This document shows, in pieces, positions 17,019 through 26,076 of a DNA stretch of 34,233 nt. How positions within the stretch are numbered: the stretch's first letter is position 1; the number at the start of each line of letters is the position of its first letter. Location of the stretch: assembly GCA_016207925.1 (NCBI GenBank), contig JACQZB010000064.1, positions 1 to 34,233 of the forward strand. Reading direction: 5' to 3'. The DNA is from Nitrospinota bacterium (GTDB lineage: Bacteria > Nitrospinota_A > UBA7883). The notes beneath the pieces are model-generated. The model worked only from the letters and a program-made list of their open reading frames with translations, did not search any database and was not told the DNA's origin. The translations under genes and the position numbers were made by a program.

Positions 17019-17057
17019 AAACCCGCCGGAACGAACGCGAGCCGGAAGAATAACGGT
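17019..17057 (+). repeat. 39-bp direct repeat, distal copy of the response regulator 3' end
   Basis: Perfect copy of 15516-15554. It encodes the ending TRRNEREPEE and the TAA of the regulator in isolation, preceded by unrelated sequence. A terminator hairpin follows 46 bp downstream, as expected if this is the displaced original gene end. Confidence 0.97.
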
Positions 17058-17102
17058 CAGTGACCTCTGAAAGAGTGAACAACGGGTCGTTAAAACGCTT
17101 CC

Positions 17103-17127
17103 CCGTGGTCGCCTGACCACGGATTTT
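17103..17127 (+). terminator. Rho-independent terminator, probably native to the kinase-regulator operon
   Basis: CCGTGGTC and GACCACGG form a perfect 8-bp stem with a GCCT loop, followed by ATTTTGA. It lies just after the distal copy of the regulator's 3' end and about 1.5 kb from the regulator's present stop. It probably terminated the operon before the cassette arrived. Confidence 0.6.
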
Positions 17128-17193
17128 GACTTGAAAACCGGGGTCGGGCGCCACCGGAGATGCATAGTTCCGGGGCTTTTTCAGTGGTCACGG

Positions 17194-18003
17194 TCAGCTT
17201 CTCCCCGCCGTTTTGTACGTGATCCCCGTGGCCCGCATCAAGGCGTTGGTGACGAAGGGAAACACCTGGTTCAGGGCGTAGGCCACTTTCGTAATCAGCG
17301 GGCCGGTGACCAGCGTCCGGTCTTTCTCGATCCCCTCCACAATGTAGCCCGCCATCTGTTCCGGCGTGAGCGTGGGGAACATCTTCGCCAAGGTTGGCAA
17401 GCGCCCCTCGCTGCCGGGATTATGCTCCCAGAACGGCCCGGACACTTTGGGCGGCGCCACGAGCATCGCGCGCACTCCCGTACCCGCCAGATCGGCGCAA
17501 AGCGCCTCGTGCAGCCCGCGCATGGCGTATCGCGTGGCGATGTACATGGTGGCGCCGGCGAAGGGCGTGATGGCGGCGTAGGAGGACATGGTAATGATCA
17601 GGCCATTTCCCCGCGCGCGCATCCCCGGTAAGAACGCGCGGGCAAGGATGGCCGCGCCCAGAAACGGCGCGGCGGTCATGGCGACGATGTCCTCCACCGC
17701 GCTCTCGTCCAAAAAGCGCCACGTGCCGCCGCCGGCGTTGTTAAACACTATGTCGGGGACGCCATGCTCCCGCGCAATGTCCTGGGCAACCGCGTCCACC
17801 GCCACCACGTCGGCGATGTCCACGGGATAGGCGGCGATGTTTTCCCCCGCCGACTTGATCTCATTCACCAGGGTGGTCAAGGTTCCCGCGGAACGGGCCA
17901 GCGCCACCACTTTGGCGCCCTTGGCCGCCCGGCGGTAGGCCACGGCGCGGCCCATGCCGCTGGACGCGCCGGTGATCACGCACAACTTGCCGGATGGATT
18001 CAT
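17194..18003 (-). CDS. SDR family oxidoreductase with Arg at the catalytic Lys position
   Basis: The 269-residue classical short-chain dehydrogenase has the Rossmann motif ITGASSGMGRAVA (TGxxxGxG, 11-18), NNAGGG (88-93) and the active-site Ser in TMSSYAAITPFAG (140-141). The catalytic tyrosine is Y154 in MYIATRYAMRGL. The usual YxxxK is YIATR here, so the lysine that lowers the tyrosine pKa is R158. The substrate is unknown. A C-terminal extension (about 220-269) is hydrophobic in part. It follows phzF by 15 bp on the same strand and probably ends the thrS-yajQ-phzF-SDR transcript. Confidence 0.9.
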   Translation of the reverse strand: MNPSGKLCVITGASSGMGRAVAYRRAAKGAKVVALARSAGTLTTLVNEIKSAGENIAAYPVDIADVVAVDAVAQDIAREHGVPDIVFNNAGGGTWRFLDESAVEDIVAMTAAPFLGAAILARAFLPGMRARGNGLIITMSSYAAITPFAGATMYIATRYAMRGLHEALCADLAGTGVRAMLVAPPKVSGPFWEHNPGSEGRLPTLAKMFPTLTPEQMAGYIVEGIEKDRTLVTGPLITKVAYALNQVFPFVTNALMRATGITYKTAGRS

Positions 18004-18018
18004 CGCCGCCTCCCCTGG

Positions 18019-18885
18019 TTACCCGATGCGCGCCGCGCCCGCCCAAACAGTCACCGCGTGGCCGGTGAGCGTCACCCGCTTTGGTTCCACCTTCAGCGCA
18101 AGTTCGCCGCCGCGGCGGGAAAGCTGGCGGGCGCGCATGACCGGTTTACCCAGCTTGCCGGCCCAAAAAGGCCCCAAGGCGCAATGGGCCGAGCCGGTGA
18201 CGGGGTCTTCGTCTATCCCCACCGCCGGGGCGAAAAAGCGCGACACAAAATCATAACCGGATTCGCCGGGCGCGGTGACCATCACGCCGCGCGCGCGGAT
18301 GGAGCGCAGCAGGGTGAAGTTGGGCGCCAGGCCGCGCACTGTTTCCTCGTCATGCAGTTCCACGAGCAAGTCCGGCCCCGCCTTGAGCAGGTTATGGCTG
18401 CGGCCCAGGCCCAGCGCGCCCATCAGCGCGGTGGACGACGCCGTCACCGTGGGATCAACGCGGGGAAAATCCAGCGCGATCCCCTCATCCCCCTTGCGCG
18501 CCGCCAGCGGACCGCTTTTCGTGTCGAATACCAGGGTGGCTCCGTTGACCTCGCCCGTCTCCCATAAGGAATGCGCGCTTGCCAGCGTGGCGTGCCCGCA
18601 CAGGTCCACCTCCGCAACCGGGGTAAACCACCGCAGGTCATACCGCGCATCGCCAGTCTTGTAGAGAAAGGCGGTCTCCGAAACGTTCATTTCCCGCGCC
18701 AGGTTCTGCATCCACACTTCGGTGGCCGGCTCTTGCATCAGGCACACCACCGCCGGGTTGCCCGCGAAGGGAACCTGCGTGAAGGCGTCCACGCCGGTCA
18801 GCCGGTACCGGGCCTCGTTCCAGCGGCAGTCCTCCCTGGCGGGGAGGTAGCGGCAGGCGGCCCGGTTATTACCGGTAGTTGGCAA
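18019..18885 (-). CDS. PhzF family isomerase/epimerase-like protein (start uncertain)
   Basis: The family pattern begins at [24 protein letters not shown]. It continues with the catalytic-Glu segment [38 protein letters not shown] and the Asp segment [23 protein letters not shown]. PhzF-like proteins have a diaminopimelate-epimerase fold; most have no known substrate. The start is unclear: no ATG or GTG lies shortly before the conserved YRL. I used the in-frame TTG at 18885, which overlaps the 3' end of yajQ. Alternatives are the ATG at 18966, with a longer overlap, or the GTG at 18792, which clips the first strand. It belongs to the minus-strand cluster with yajQ and the SDR gene. Confidence 0.85.
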   Translation of the reverse strand: MPTTGNNRAACRYLPAREDCRWNEARYRLTGVDAFTQVPFAGNPAVVCLMQEPATEVWMQNLAREMNVSETAFLYKTGDARYDLRWFTPVAEVDLCGHATLASAHSLWETGEVNGATLVFDTKSGPLAARKGDEGIALDFPRVDPTVTASSTALMGALGLGRSHNLLKAGPDLLVELHDEETVRGLAPNFTLLRSIRARGVMVTAPGESGYDFVSRFFAPAVGIDEDPVTGSAHCALGPFWAGKLGKPVMRARQLSRRGGELALKVEPKRVTLTGHAVTVWAGAARIG

Positions 18886-19366
18886 ATTGCATGTGAATTC
18901 CAAGGTCCTGCCCCTTGAGCATGGTGATGACCTCCTGCAGGTCGTCCTTGTTCTTGCCCGACACACGAACCTGGTCGTCCTGGATGGAGGCTTGAACCTT
19001 GACCTTCATTCCCTTGATGAGCTTGACGATCTCGCGCGCTTTCTCCGTGGGGATTCCCTGCTGCAGCTTGATGGTCTGGCGCGCCATGCCGCCGCCAGCG
19101 GCTTCTGGTTTGCCGTACTCCAGCGCCTTGAGCGGCACGCCGCGCTTGACCAGCTTGGACTGCAACAGGTCAATGATGGTGGCGAGCTGCGGCTCGCTGT
19201 CGCCCATGATCTGAAGCGAGTTATCTTTCTGATCGAGGGTGATTTCCGCCTTGGACCCCTTAAAGTCGTACCGCTGGCGGATTTCCGCCATGGCCTGGTT
19301 GACGGCGTTTTTCACCTCCGCCAGATCCACTTTTGAAACGACGTCGAAGGAACTGTCTTTCGCCAC
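18869..19366 (-). CDS. yajQ: YajQ family nucleotide-binding protein
   Basis: The 165-residue protein has the full family length, starting [42 protein letters not shown] and ending [21 protein letters not shown]. It has two ferredoxin-like repeats, the second beginning [36 protein letters not shown]. YajQ homologues bind nucleotides; a Xanthomonas member binds cyclic di-GMP and alters transcription. That role is not shown for this lineage. It begins 12 bp after thrS on the same strand, so it is probably co-transcribed, and its end overlaps the probable start of phzF. Confidence 0.96.
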   Translation of the reverse strand: MAKDSSFDVVSKVDLAEVKNAVNQAMAEIRQRYDFKGSKAEITLDQKDNSLQIMGDSEPQLATIIDLLQSKLVKRGVPLKALEYGKPEAAGGGMARQTIKLQQGIPTEKAREIVKLIKGMKVKVQASIQDDQVRVSGKNKDDLQEVITMLKGQDLGIHMQFANYR

Positions 19367-19378
19367 TTTCGCCCCCTT

Positions 19379-21112
19379 TTATTCCAGCCACAATTCTTGC
19401 GCGCGCGCGGCCTCCACCCGCTTGAACCCCGCAATAAAATCTTCCAGCGGCATGGCGCCCAGATCGCGCCCGTCGCGCAAGCGCGGCGCCACCATGCCGG
19501 ATTCGGCCTCTTTGCCGCCCAGTACCAGCATGTAGGGTATTTTTTGCAATTGCGCATTGCGGATTTTCTTTTGCAGACGCTCCGGAGACACGTCCAACTC
19601 CGCGCGGACACCCGCCTTTTTCAGGCGCGCCCACACGCCGCGCGCGACTTCGTTCTGCGCGTCGGTGATCGGCAGGACGGTGGCCTGCGTGGGCGCGATC
19701 CATGCGGGAAACGCGCCCATGGTCTGCTCGATCAGGATACCCAGAAACCGCTCCAGCGAGCCGAAGATGGCGCGGTGGATCATCACGGGAGTGTGCGCGG
19801 CGCCGTCGGCGCCGATGTACTCCAGCCCGAACCGCTGGGGCAGGAAAAAGTCCACCTGCGCCGTGCCCAATTGCCATTGGCGGCCGATGCAGTCCTTGAC
19901 GTTGAACTCTATCTTTGGGCCGTAAAAGGCGCCCTCGCCTTCCTTGATCTTGTAGGCCATGCCCTTGGCGTCGAGCGCCTCCTTGAGCGCCGCGGTGGCG
20001 CGTTCCCACGCTTCCGGTTCGCCGATGGCCTTTTCAGGCCGCGTGGCGACGTAGATGGTGAACTCGTTAAACCCGAAATCGCGGTAGGTCTCCAGCGTCA
20101 GGTCAATGATGTCCACGATCTCCTTGCGTAAATCTTCCGGCGCGCAGTAGATATGCGCGTCGTCCTGCGTAAACGCGCGCACGCGGAAAAGGCCGTGGAG
20201 CACGCCCGACAATTCATGCCGGTGCACCAAGCCGAATTCCGCCACGCGCATCGGCAGGTCGCGGTAGGAGCGCAACTCCTCGCGGAACACCAGCAGGCCG
20301 CCGGGGCAGTTCATCGGCTTGATGGCGAACTGGCGTTCGTCCACCTCGGCGAAGTACATGTGTTCGCGGTAATACTCGGCGTGGCCGGAGGTTTTCCACA
20401 AATCCTCCACCAGCATGGCGGGAGTATGGATTTCCACGTAGCCGCGCGCGTCGTTGTTGGCGCGGTTGTAGGCCACCAATAGGTTGAACAGCGTCCGCCC
20501 CTTGGGCAGCATGAAAGGGAACCCCGGCCCTTCGTCGTGGAATGAAAACAGCTTGAGCTGCTTGCCGGTCAGCCGGTGGTCGCGCTTGCGCGCCTCTTCC
20601 ATGCGGTGGACATACTCGTCCAATTCCTGTTTGGTGGGGAAGCACAGGCCGTACACCCGCTGCAGCGGCTCGTTCTTCGCGTCGCCCAGCCAGTAGCTGC
20701 CGGCGATGCGGTCCAGCTTGACGGCGCCGATTTCGGCGGTGTTGGACACGTGCGGGCCGCGGCACAAGTCCACGAATCCGCCCTGCCGGTACACGGAAAC
20801 CACCGGCTCATCCTTAAGCAGGTTGTTGAGCGTGAGGACTTTGAACTTCTGGTCCGCGAACAGCTTCAAGGCTTCCTCGCGCGGGATCAACTCGCGGGCG
20901 AACAGATGTTTGCCCTTGATGATCTCCCGCATGATCTTTTCGATCCGGGGCAGGTCCTCCTCGGTTATGGAGCCTTCGGGCAGCTTTACATCGTAATAAA
21001 AACCGTCCTCCGTCTCCGGCCCGTAGGCGAACTGGGCGGCGGGATACAGCCGTTGTATGGCCTCGGCCATGATGTGGGCGGCGGAATGGCGCATGGCGTT
21101 CAATTCGGCCAT
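19379..21112 (-). CDS. thrS: Threonyl-tRNA synthetase without N-terminal TGS domain
   Basis: The 577-residue enzyme charges tRNA-Thr. It opens directly with the N2 editing domain, MRHSAAHIMAEAIQRLYP, carrying the HxxxH pair. The class II catalytic core contains the zinc-ligand motif MNCPGGLLVF, the motif 2 region VHRHELSGVLHGLFRVRAFTQDDAHIYC and the motif 3 region MIHRAIFGSLERFLGILIE. An anticodon-binding domain closes the protein (ATVLPITDAQNEVARGVWARLKKAGVRAELD). The standard bacterial enzyme is about 640 residues because of an N-terminal TGS domain; this one lacks it, with no upstream in-frame extension. It heads a minus-strand cluster and has its own promoter in the divergent region. Confidence 0.97.
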   Translation of the reverse strand: MAELNAMRHSAAHIMAEAIQRLYPAAQFAYGPETEDGFYYDVKLPEGSITEEDLPRIEKIMREIIKGKHLFARELIPREEALKLFADQKFKVLTLNNLLKDEPVVSVYRQGGFVDLCRGPHVSNTAEIGAVKLDRIAGSYWLGDAKNEPLQRVYGLCFPTKQELDEYVHRMEEARKRDHRLTGKQLKLFSFHDEGPGFPFMLPKGRTLFNLLVAYNRANNDARGYVEIHTPAMLVEDLWKTSGHAEYYREHMYFAEVDERQFAIKPMNCPGGLLVFREELRSYRDLPMRVAEFGLVHRHELSGVLHGLFRVRAFTQDDAHIYCAPEDLRKEIVDIIDLTLETYRDFGFNEFTIYVATRPEKAIGEPEAWERATAALKEALDAKGMAYKIKEGEGAFYGPKIEFNVKDCIGRQWQLGTAQVDFFLPQRFGLEYIGADGAAHTPVMIHRAIFGSLERFLGILIEQTMGAFPAWIAPTQATVLPITDAQNEVARGVWARLKKAGVRAELDVSPERLQKKIRNAQLQKIPYMLVLGGKEAESGMVAPRLRDGRDLGAMPLEDFIAGFKRVEAARAQELWLE

Positions 21113-21147
21113 GAAACTTGTTCTCCACAGTATTGGGTAAAGGTTCT

Positions 21148-21178
21148 ATTATAGGGGAACCTTCGCGGCGTTTGACAA
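21148..21178. promoter_or_regulatory. Divergent promoter region thrS / membrane synthase-like gene, with inverted repeat
   Basis: On the minus strand a perfect TATAAT (21148-21153) lies 35 bp upstream of thrS, with a weaker TTGTCA 19 bp further up. On the plus strand TTGACA (21172-21177) precedes the gene at 21231; I see no strong -10 match for it. The arms CTTCGCGG and CCGCGAAG form an 8-bp inverted repeat across 21161-21188 that could bind a regulator or form an RNA hairpin. Confidence 0.45.
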
Positions 21179-21230
21179 CTTCCGCGAAGCTGAAAATCAC
21201 GCAATGTTAATTTGAGGTGACGTCAAGCGT

Positions 21231-23354
21231 ATGTTTTCGGACTCCGCGCCGCCGCCGCCGCGCGCCTGGTTCCAACGGGACTGGGCGCTTTTGTTGTTGT
21301 TGAGCTTTTTAAGCCTGTTCATCGAAGTGCTGCTGATCCGCCACCTGGCCAGCGAAGTGCGAATCTTCGCGTATTTCAAAAATCTGGCGCTCATCGGTTC
21401 GTTCATCGGCCTGGGCTTCGGCTACCTGTACCCGCGCCGGTTGAGCCTGATGGTGACGGCGGGCGCGCTTACCTTGTTGGGTCTGGCCGCCAACCCCGCA
21501 TCGGGTTTCGGCCGCATTTCCCAATATCTCTCCTTCGCCGACTTGAATACCTGGGGGGGCATGGCCGCGCTGCCGGCGGCGGCTTTCCTGACGGGCGCCT
21601 TGATGCTGGGGGCGCTCTTCACCCTGATCATCATCGTCATGATCCCGCTGGGCCAACGGCTCGGCGAGCTGTTTGACCGCGCTCCAAACCGCATCGGCGC
21701 CTATTCGGTGAACATCGCCGGATCGCTGGTGGGGGTATGGGCGTTCGCCATGATCTCGTTCATGGAGCTGCGTCCGCTGTGGTGGGGCTTGATCGCGTTG
21801 GGGTTGTTGTTCGCATCCTATCGCTGGAGGATCAAGCAGGCGGCGGTGATGGGGGCGATGGCGCTTGCGCTGATTCTGACGGACGCGGGCAGATGGGCCA
21901 TCACCAGCGAGCTGATCACCTGGTCCCCCTATCAGAAAATCGCCTTGGGAAAAAACGCCGTTTCATACGACGCCATGGGCGAAACAAAAACCATCCCTTT
22001 TTATTCCTTGCAGACCAACGACACCATCTACATGTACCTGCTAGACCTTTCCACATCCATGCGCCGCCAACACCCCCTGGTGTTTCCCGAAAAGTACGAC
22101 CGCTATCAGTACTACGACCTGCCCTATACCATGGCGCCCCGGCTGGATCACGCGCTGGTGCTGGGCGCGGGGGGCGGCAACGATGTGGCCGCCGCGTTGC
22201 GCGCCGGGGCGCGCAAGGTCACCGCGGTGGAAATTGATCCGGTCATCATCCGCCATGGGCGCTCCTACCACCCCGAAAAACCGTATGGCGATCCGCGCGT
22301 CACCGTGGTGGAAAACGACGCGCGCAACTTTCTTAAAAACGACCGCGGAACCTACGACATCATCATCCTGGGCCTGTTGGACTCGCATACCCTTACCTCC
22401 AACTTCTCCAACACCAACCTCGACAGTTTCATGTACACGCGCCAAAGTATCGAGGCCATGAAGGCGCGCCTTGCGCAGGATGGACTGTTGGCGCTCTCGT
22501 TCCAGGTCGCCCGCCCCTGGATTGGCGAAAAGCTGTTCCAGATGGTCAGGGATGTTTTCGGAGCGCCTCCGCTGGTCATCCATTTCCCCTCGGACGACCG
22601 TTTTATCCGCGGCACGGGCGGCACCTACTTCCTGGCGGGAAATGATATGGCCCGCGCGCGCGGCGCCGTGGCGGCTGACAACCTCATCCAACGGCTCGCC
22701 CTGCCATCGGAGGCGCTGGCCCGCCAATACGAAGCCGCCAGCCCCGCCGCGCCCTCCGACGACTGGCCGTACCTGTACGTGGAACGCCGCGCCGTACCCA
22801 CCCTGCACTGGATCGTCTCCGCGCTGCTGGCGCTGATCTTCGCCGTGGTGTACTACCGCCTGTTCGGGCGGCCCGGCGCCAACGATCTGCATTTCGCCGC
22901 GCTCGGCGCTGGCTTTTTATTGTTGGAGGTGGGGGTCATCAGCCGTTTCACCCTGTTCTGGGGCGCCACCTGGCTGGTCAGCTCCGTGGTGATTTCCCTG
23001 ATTCTGACGGCGATCCTTATCGCCAACTGGATGTATCTTTCGCTGCCCAAACGCATCCCCTATCCGGTGATCTACGCGGCGCTGGCGGCGGCGCTGGTCA
23101 TGGCGTATGTAACGCCCTTATCCTCAAACGCGGTAATCCTGCTGTACCTGATCCCGTTCACGATTATCGGCTATCTGTTCGCCGCTTCATTCGCCGCGGC
23201 GAAAACCGGCTCGCGGGCGCTGGCGTACAACCTGTTCGGCGCGCTGGTGGGCGGGCTTTCGGAAAGCTTGAGCTTTGTGACGGGGCTTTCCAGCCTGATC
23301 TTGCTGGCGGCGGGATTCTACGCGCTTTCGCTGGTGGCCCTGCGCCGCGGATAG
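21231..23354 (+). CDS. Polytopic membrane protein with spermidine synthase-like methyltransferase domain
   Basis: The 707-residue protein has about seven N-terminal membrane helices (about 15-225, starting LLLLLSFLSLFIEVLLIRHLASE). A soluble spermidine-synthase/SAM-binding Rossmann domain follows (about 285-475), with LVLGAGGGNDVAAALRAGARKVTAVEIDP and DARNFLKNDRGTYDIIILGLLDSH. About six more helices lie at the C-terminus (from about 525). The family is annotated as spermine/spermidine synthase domain proteins fused to a transporter-like membrane domain; true substrates are mostly unknown. The canonical spermidine-synthase acidic gate motif is not evident, so polyamine synthesis should not be assumed. 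It is divergent from thrS and converges with the YciO gene 1 bp after its stop. Confidence 0.87.
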   Translation: MFSDSAPPPPRAWFQRDWALLLLLSFLSLFIEVLLIRHLASEVRIFAYFKNLALIGSFIGLGFGYLYPRRLSLMVTAGALTLLGLAANPASGFGRISQYLSFADLNTWGGMAALPAAAFLTGALMLGALFTLIIIVMIPLGQRLGELFDRAPNRIGAYSVNIAGSLVGVWAFAMISFMELRPLWWGLIALGLLFASYRWRIKQAAVMGAMALALILTDAGRWAITSELITWSPYQKIALGKNAVSYDAMGETKTIPFYSLQTNDTIYMYLLDLSTSMRRQHPLVFPEKYDRYQYYDLPYTMAPRLDHALVLGAGGGNDVAAALRAGARKVTAVEIDPVIIRHGRSYHPEKPYGDPRVTVVENDARNFLKNDRGTYDIIILGLLDSHTLTSNFSNTNLDSFMYTRQSIEAMKARLAQDGLLALSFQVARPWIGEKLFQMVRDVFGAPPLVIHFPSDDRFIRGTGGTYFLAGNDMARARGAVAADNLIQRLALPSEALARQYEAASPAAPSDDWPYLYVERRAVPTLHWIVSALLALIFAVVYYRLFGRPGANDLHFAALGAGFLLLEVGVISRFTLFWGATWLVSSVVISLILTAILIANWMYLSLPKRIPYPVIYAALAAALVMAYVTPLSSNAVILLYLIPFTIIGYLFAASFAAAKTGSRALAYNLFGALVGGLSESLSFVTGLSSLILLAAGFYALSLVALRRG

Positions 23355-23355
23355 G

Positions 23356-23964
23356 CTACCAGGGCAGCGGGCCTTTGCCATGCCGGACCAACTCCGGCCC
23401 CGCGCCCGTGGCGTCTATGATGGTGGATGGATCGGACACCAGCGGCCCCACGTCTATGACGATGTCCACCTTGCGCGTGACCTCCTCCGGCAAAAGCGCC
23501 GGGTCGGTCAGCGGCTCCGCTCCCGCCAGGTTCACCGACGAGGACAACACCGGCCTTCCAAACAGCGACACCAGCTTCTCGCACACGGGATGATCGGGGA
23601 TGCGCACGCCCACGGTGTTGCGTTTGCCGAGCATCTTCTTGGGGATATTCGTTTTCCGCGCCACCAAGATATACGTGTACGGGCCGGGCAGGGTGCGGTT
23701 CATCAGCCGGTAGGCCCAATTGGGGATAAAAGCGAACTCGCTGATCTGCGCCACGCTTTCGCAGATGAAGCTGAATGGCTTGCCGGGATCGCGCTTCTTG
23801 ATGTCCGCGATCCGCTCGATGGCCCGCTCCGAGAAAATGTCGCATCCCACGCCATAGATGGTATCCGTGGGGTATATGACCACGGCGCCCTTGGCCAGTT
23901 GGTCCGCCACATCGCGCAGCACATGGTACGAAGCGCGATGAGGGTCTAGATGGATGGTTTTCAT
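23356..23964 (-). CDS. YciO/Sua5/YrdC family protein (threonylcarbamoyl-AMP synthase-like)
   Basis: The 202-residue single-domain protein has the family core: GAVVIYPTDTIYGVGCDIFSERAIERIADIKKRDPGKPFSFICESVAQIS, containing the KR...K nucleotide-binding signature, and VGVRIPDHPVCEKLVSLFGRPVLSSSVNLAGAEPL. Sua5/YrdC makes threonylcarbamoyl-AMP for t6A tRNA modification. Its length and the PGPYTYILVARKTNIPKKMLGKRNTVGVR segment fit the YciO subgroup, whose role is less certain. No second Sua5/TsaC is in the window, so it could be the sole one. It converges with the membrane synthase gene and is divergent from etfB. Confidence 0.92.
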   Translation of the reverse strand: MKTIHLDPHRASYHVLRDVADQLAKGAVVIYPTDTIYGVGCDIFSERAIERIADIKKRDPGKPFSFICESVAQISEFAFIPNWAYRLMNRTLPGPYTYILVARKTNIPKKMLGKRNTVGVRIPDHPVCEKLVSLFGRPVLSSSVNLAGAEPLTDPALLPEEVTRKVDIVIDVGPLVSDPSTIIDATGAGPELVRHGKGPLPW

Positions 23965-24148
23965 GCTGCCTGTGGCGCCTGCCTTCCGCGGATATTAGGC
24001 GACTTGGGGGCGTGTTGTCAAAACCCCTTTTGGACCGGGCGCATGGCTGGTAATTTTTCTTTTCAAATGACCGCGGGTTGTGGCATGATTCCAGCCTTGT
24101 GGGAAGTCGTCACAGCCATACCCCTCGTTTCAAGGGAGCGCTTTATTC

Positions 24149-24994
24149 ATGAGTGACGGATTGAAGATCGTGGTGCTCATCAAGCAGGTGCCCGACACCT
24201 CCAGCGCCGCCGGCGTGAATCCCGACGGCACCGTGGACCGCGCCCGCGCCAAAAAAATGATGAACCCCTTCGACAAGTTCGCCTTGCAAAAGGCGCTTGA
24301 GTCGCGCCGGGACCACGGCGGGGAGATCGTCGCCATTTCCATGGGGCCGCCGCCGGCCATCGAGGTGCTCAACGAGGCGCTGGAATACGGCGCGGATAAA
24401 GGATACCTGCTCTCCGACCGGCGCCTGGCCGCGTCCGACACCTTGGCCACCGCCTATGCGCTGTTCAAAACCATCGAATGGATCGGCGGGGTGGACCTTG
24501 TGTTCACCGGGCTGCAAACCACCGACGGCGACACCGCCCAAACCGGGCCGCAGATCGCCGAGCGCATGGGCCTGGCCCAGGTCACGTACACTGAAACCAT
24601 GAAAATCACGGGCCGGACCATCCGCGCCTCGCGCATCATAGACGGCGGTTTGCAGCATGTGGAGCTGCAAATGCCCGCGTTGATCACCGTGGCCAACTCC
24701 GCCTCGAAGCTGGAATACAAAACATTCGCCAACGTGTACAAGTTCAAGGAACTGGCGCGCGACCCGAAAGCGCTGGAAGGGCGTGTGCGCGCCATTGATC
24801 TGGACGTGATTGGCGCCAATGCCGCGCGGGTGGGGCTGGTAGGCTCGCCGACGGTGGTGGGAAAAACCTGGAAGCTGGGCGAAAAGGGCGGCACGTGCAA
24901 AATATTCAAGGGCGACGCCCCCGCCCACGAGGCTCAATTGCTGGCGGGGGCGCTGGCCGCTGACGGCCAGGGAATGGAGGAACTGCTGAAATGA
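24149..24994 (+). CDS. etfB: Electron transfer flavoprotein beta subunit
   Basis: The 281-residue protein has the ETF-beta signature from the start (KIVVLIKQVPDTSSAAGVNPDGTVDRARAKKMMNPFDKFALQKALE), then VFTGLQTTDGDTAQTGPQIAERMGLAQVTY and LQMPALITVANSA. With EtfA it forms the heterodimer that collects electrons from acyl-CoA and related dehydrogenases. Its stop overlaps the etfA start (ATGA), indicating tight coupling. It opens the etfB-etfA-etfQO operon, which delivers electrons to the quinone pool. A promoter is likely in the 184 bp upstream, but I see no convincing box pair. Confidence 0.96.
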   Translation: MSDGLKIVVLIKQVPDTSSAAGVNPDGTVDRARAKKMMNPFDKFALQKALESRRDHGGEIVAISMGPPPAIEVLNEALEYGADKGYLLSDRRLAASDTLATAYALFKTIEWIGGVDLVFTGLQTTDGDTAQTGPQIAERMGLAQVTYTETMKITGRTIRASRIIDGGLQHVELQMPALITVANSASKLEYKTFANVYKFKELARDPKALEGRVRAIDLDVIGANAARVGLVGSPTVVGKTWKLGEKGGTCKIFKGDAPAHEAQLLAGALAADGQGMEELLK

Positions 24995-26058
24995 ACGATT
25001 TCGGCGATATTGCCGTCATAGCCGACCAGATTCAAAACGACATCCGTCCGGTCACGTTCGAGCTGTTGGGCGCCGCGCGCGAGCTGGCGGGCAAGTTGAA
25101 CGTCAAGGTGCGCGCCATCGTCATGGGCCACCAGTTAGGCTCCATCCCCACTACCTTGATCCACAGCGGCGCCGACGAGGTGTACGTGGTTGACCAGCCG
25201 GAACTGGCGGAGTACACCACGCTCCCCTACCGGCGCGCCGCGATCTCCGTCATTGACTCGTTCGACCGCGTGCCCCACATTGTCCTGTGCGGCGCCACCA
25301 CGTTGGGGCGCGACCTGGCCCCGCGCATCGCGGCCCACTACGAAGTGGGGCTAACCGCCGATTGCACGGAGTTGGACATCGGCGAATACGAGCACAAGGG
25401 CAAAGCGGACCCGGCCAAGGTGGGCATGTACCACAACTGCCTGTACGCCATCCGTCCCAGCTTCGGCGAAAGCCTCAAGGCGCGCATCATCGGCCCGTGG
25501 AAGAATCCGCAGATGGCCACCGCGCGCACCGGCGCCCTGATCCCCTGCAAGCCGGACACCTCCCGCACGGGAAAAATCATTCCCGTCAAGGTGGACTTCA
25601 AGCCGGATGACTTCCGCGTGAAGGTCATCGAAACCGTCCGCAAGGTCTCATCCGGCGCCGATCTGCTCAAGGCGAAAATCATCGTCTCCGGCGGATTCGG
25701 CCTGGGCGGGCCGGAAGGCTTTGACACGGTGCGCGATCTGGCTTCGATTTTCAAGGAATCCGCCGTGGGGTCTTCGCGCAAGGCTGTGGACGCGGGTTGG
25801 ATCCCCTACGACCATCAGGTGGGCCAGACCGGCAAAACCGTGCGCCCCGAAGTGTATATCGCGCTGGGCATCTCCGGCGCCATCCAGCACCGGGTGGGCA
25901 TGAGCAACTCGCGCGTGATCATCGCGGTCAACAAGGATGAAGAGGCCCCCATCTTCCAGTTCGCGCATTATGGCATCATCAGCGACCTGTTCGAGGTGGC
26001 GCCGTTGCTCAAAAAGGAATTCCAAAAGTCGCTGGCGGCCGCCGGCGCCGCCCGTTAA
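24991..26058 (+). CDS. etfA: Electron transfer flavoprotein alpha subunit
   Basis: The 355-residue protein has an N-terminal alpha-domain-like half ([27 protein letters not shown]...[17 protein letters not shown]). Its C-terminal FAD-binding domain reads [94 protein letters not shown], the standard ETF-alpha FAD motif. It pairs with EtfB. No ferredoxin domain is present, unlike in some bifurcating forms. It sits between etfB and the ETF-quinone oxidoreductase gene, which starts 18 bp later with its own AAGGAG ribosome binding site. Confidence 0.96.
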   Translation: MNDFGDIAVIADQIQNDIRPVTFELLGAARELAGKLNVKVRAIVMGHQLGSIPTTLIHSGADEVYVVDQPELAEYTTLPYRRAAISVIDSFDRVPHIVLCGATTLGRDLAPRIAAHYEVGLTADCTELDIGEYEHKGKADPAKVGMYHNCLYAIRPSFGESLKARIIGPWKNPQMATARTGALIPCKPDTSRTGKIIPVKVDFKPDDFRVKVIETVRKVSSGADLLKAKIIVSGGFGLGGPEGFDTVRDLASIFKESAVGSSRKAVDAGWIPYDHQVGQTGKTVRPEVYIALGISGAIQHRVGMSNSRVIIAVNKDEEAPIFQFAHYGIISDLFEVAPLLKKEFQKSLAAAGAAR

Positions 26059-26076
26059 CCGATAAGGAGTCTTGCC

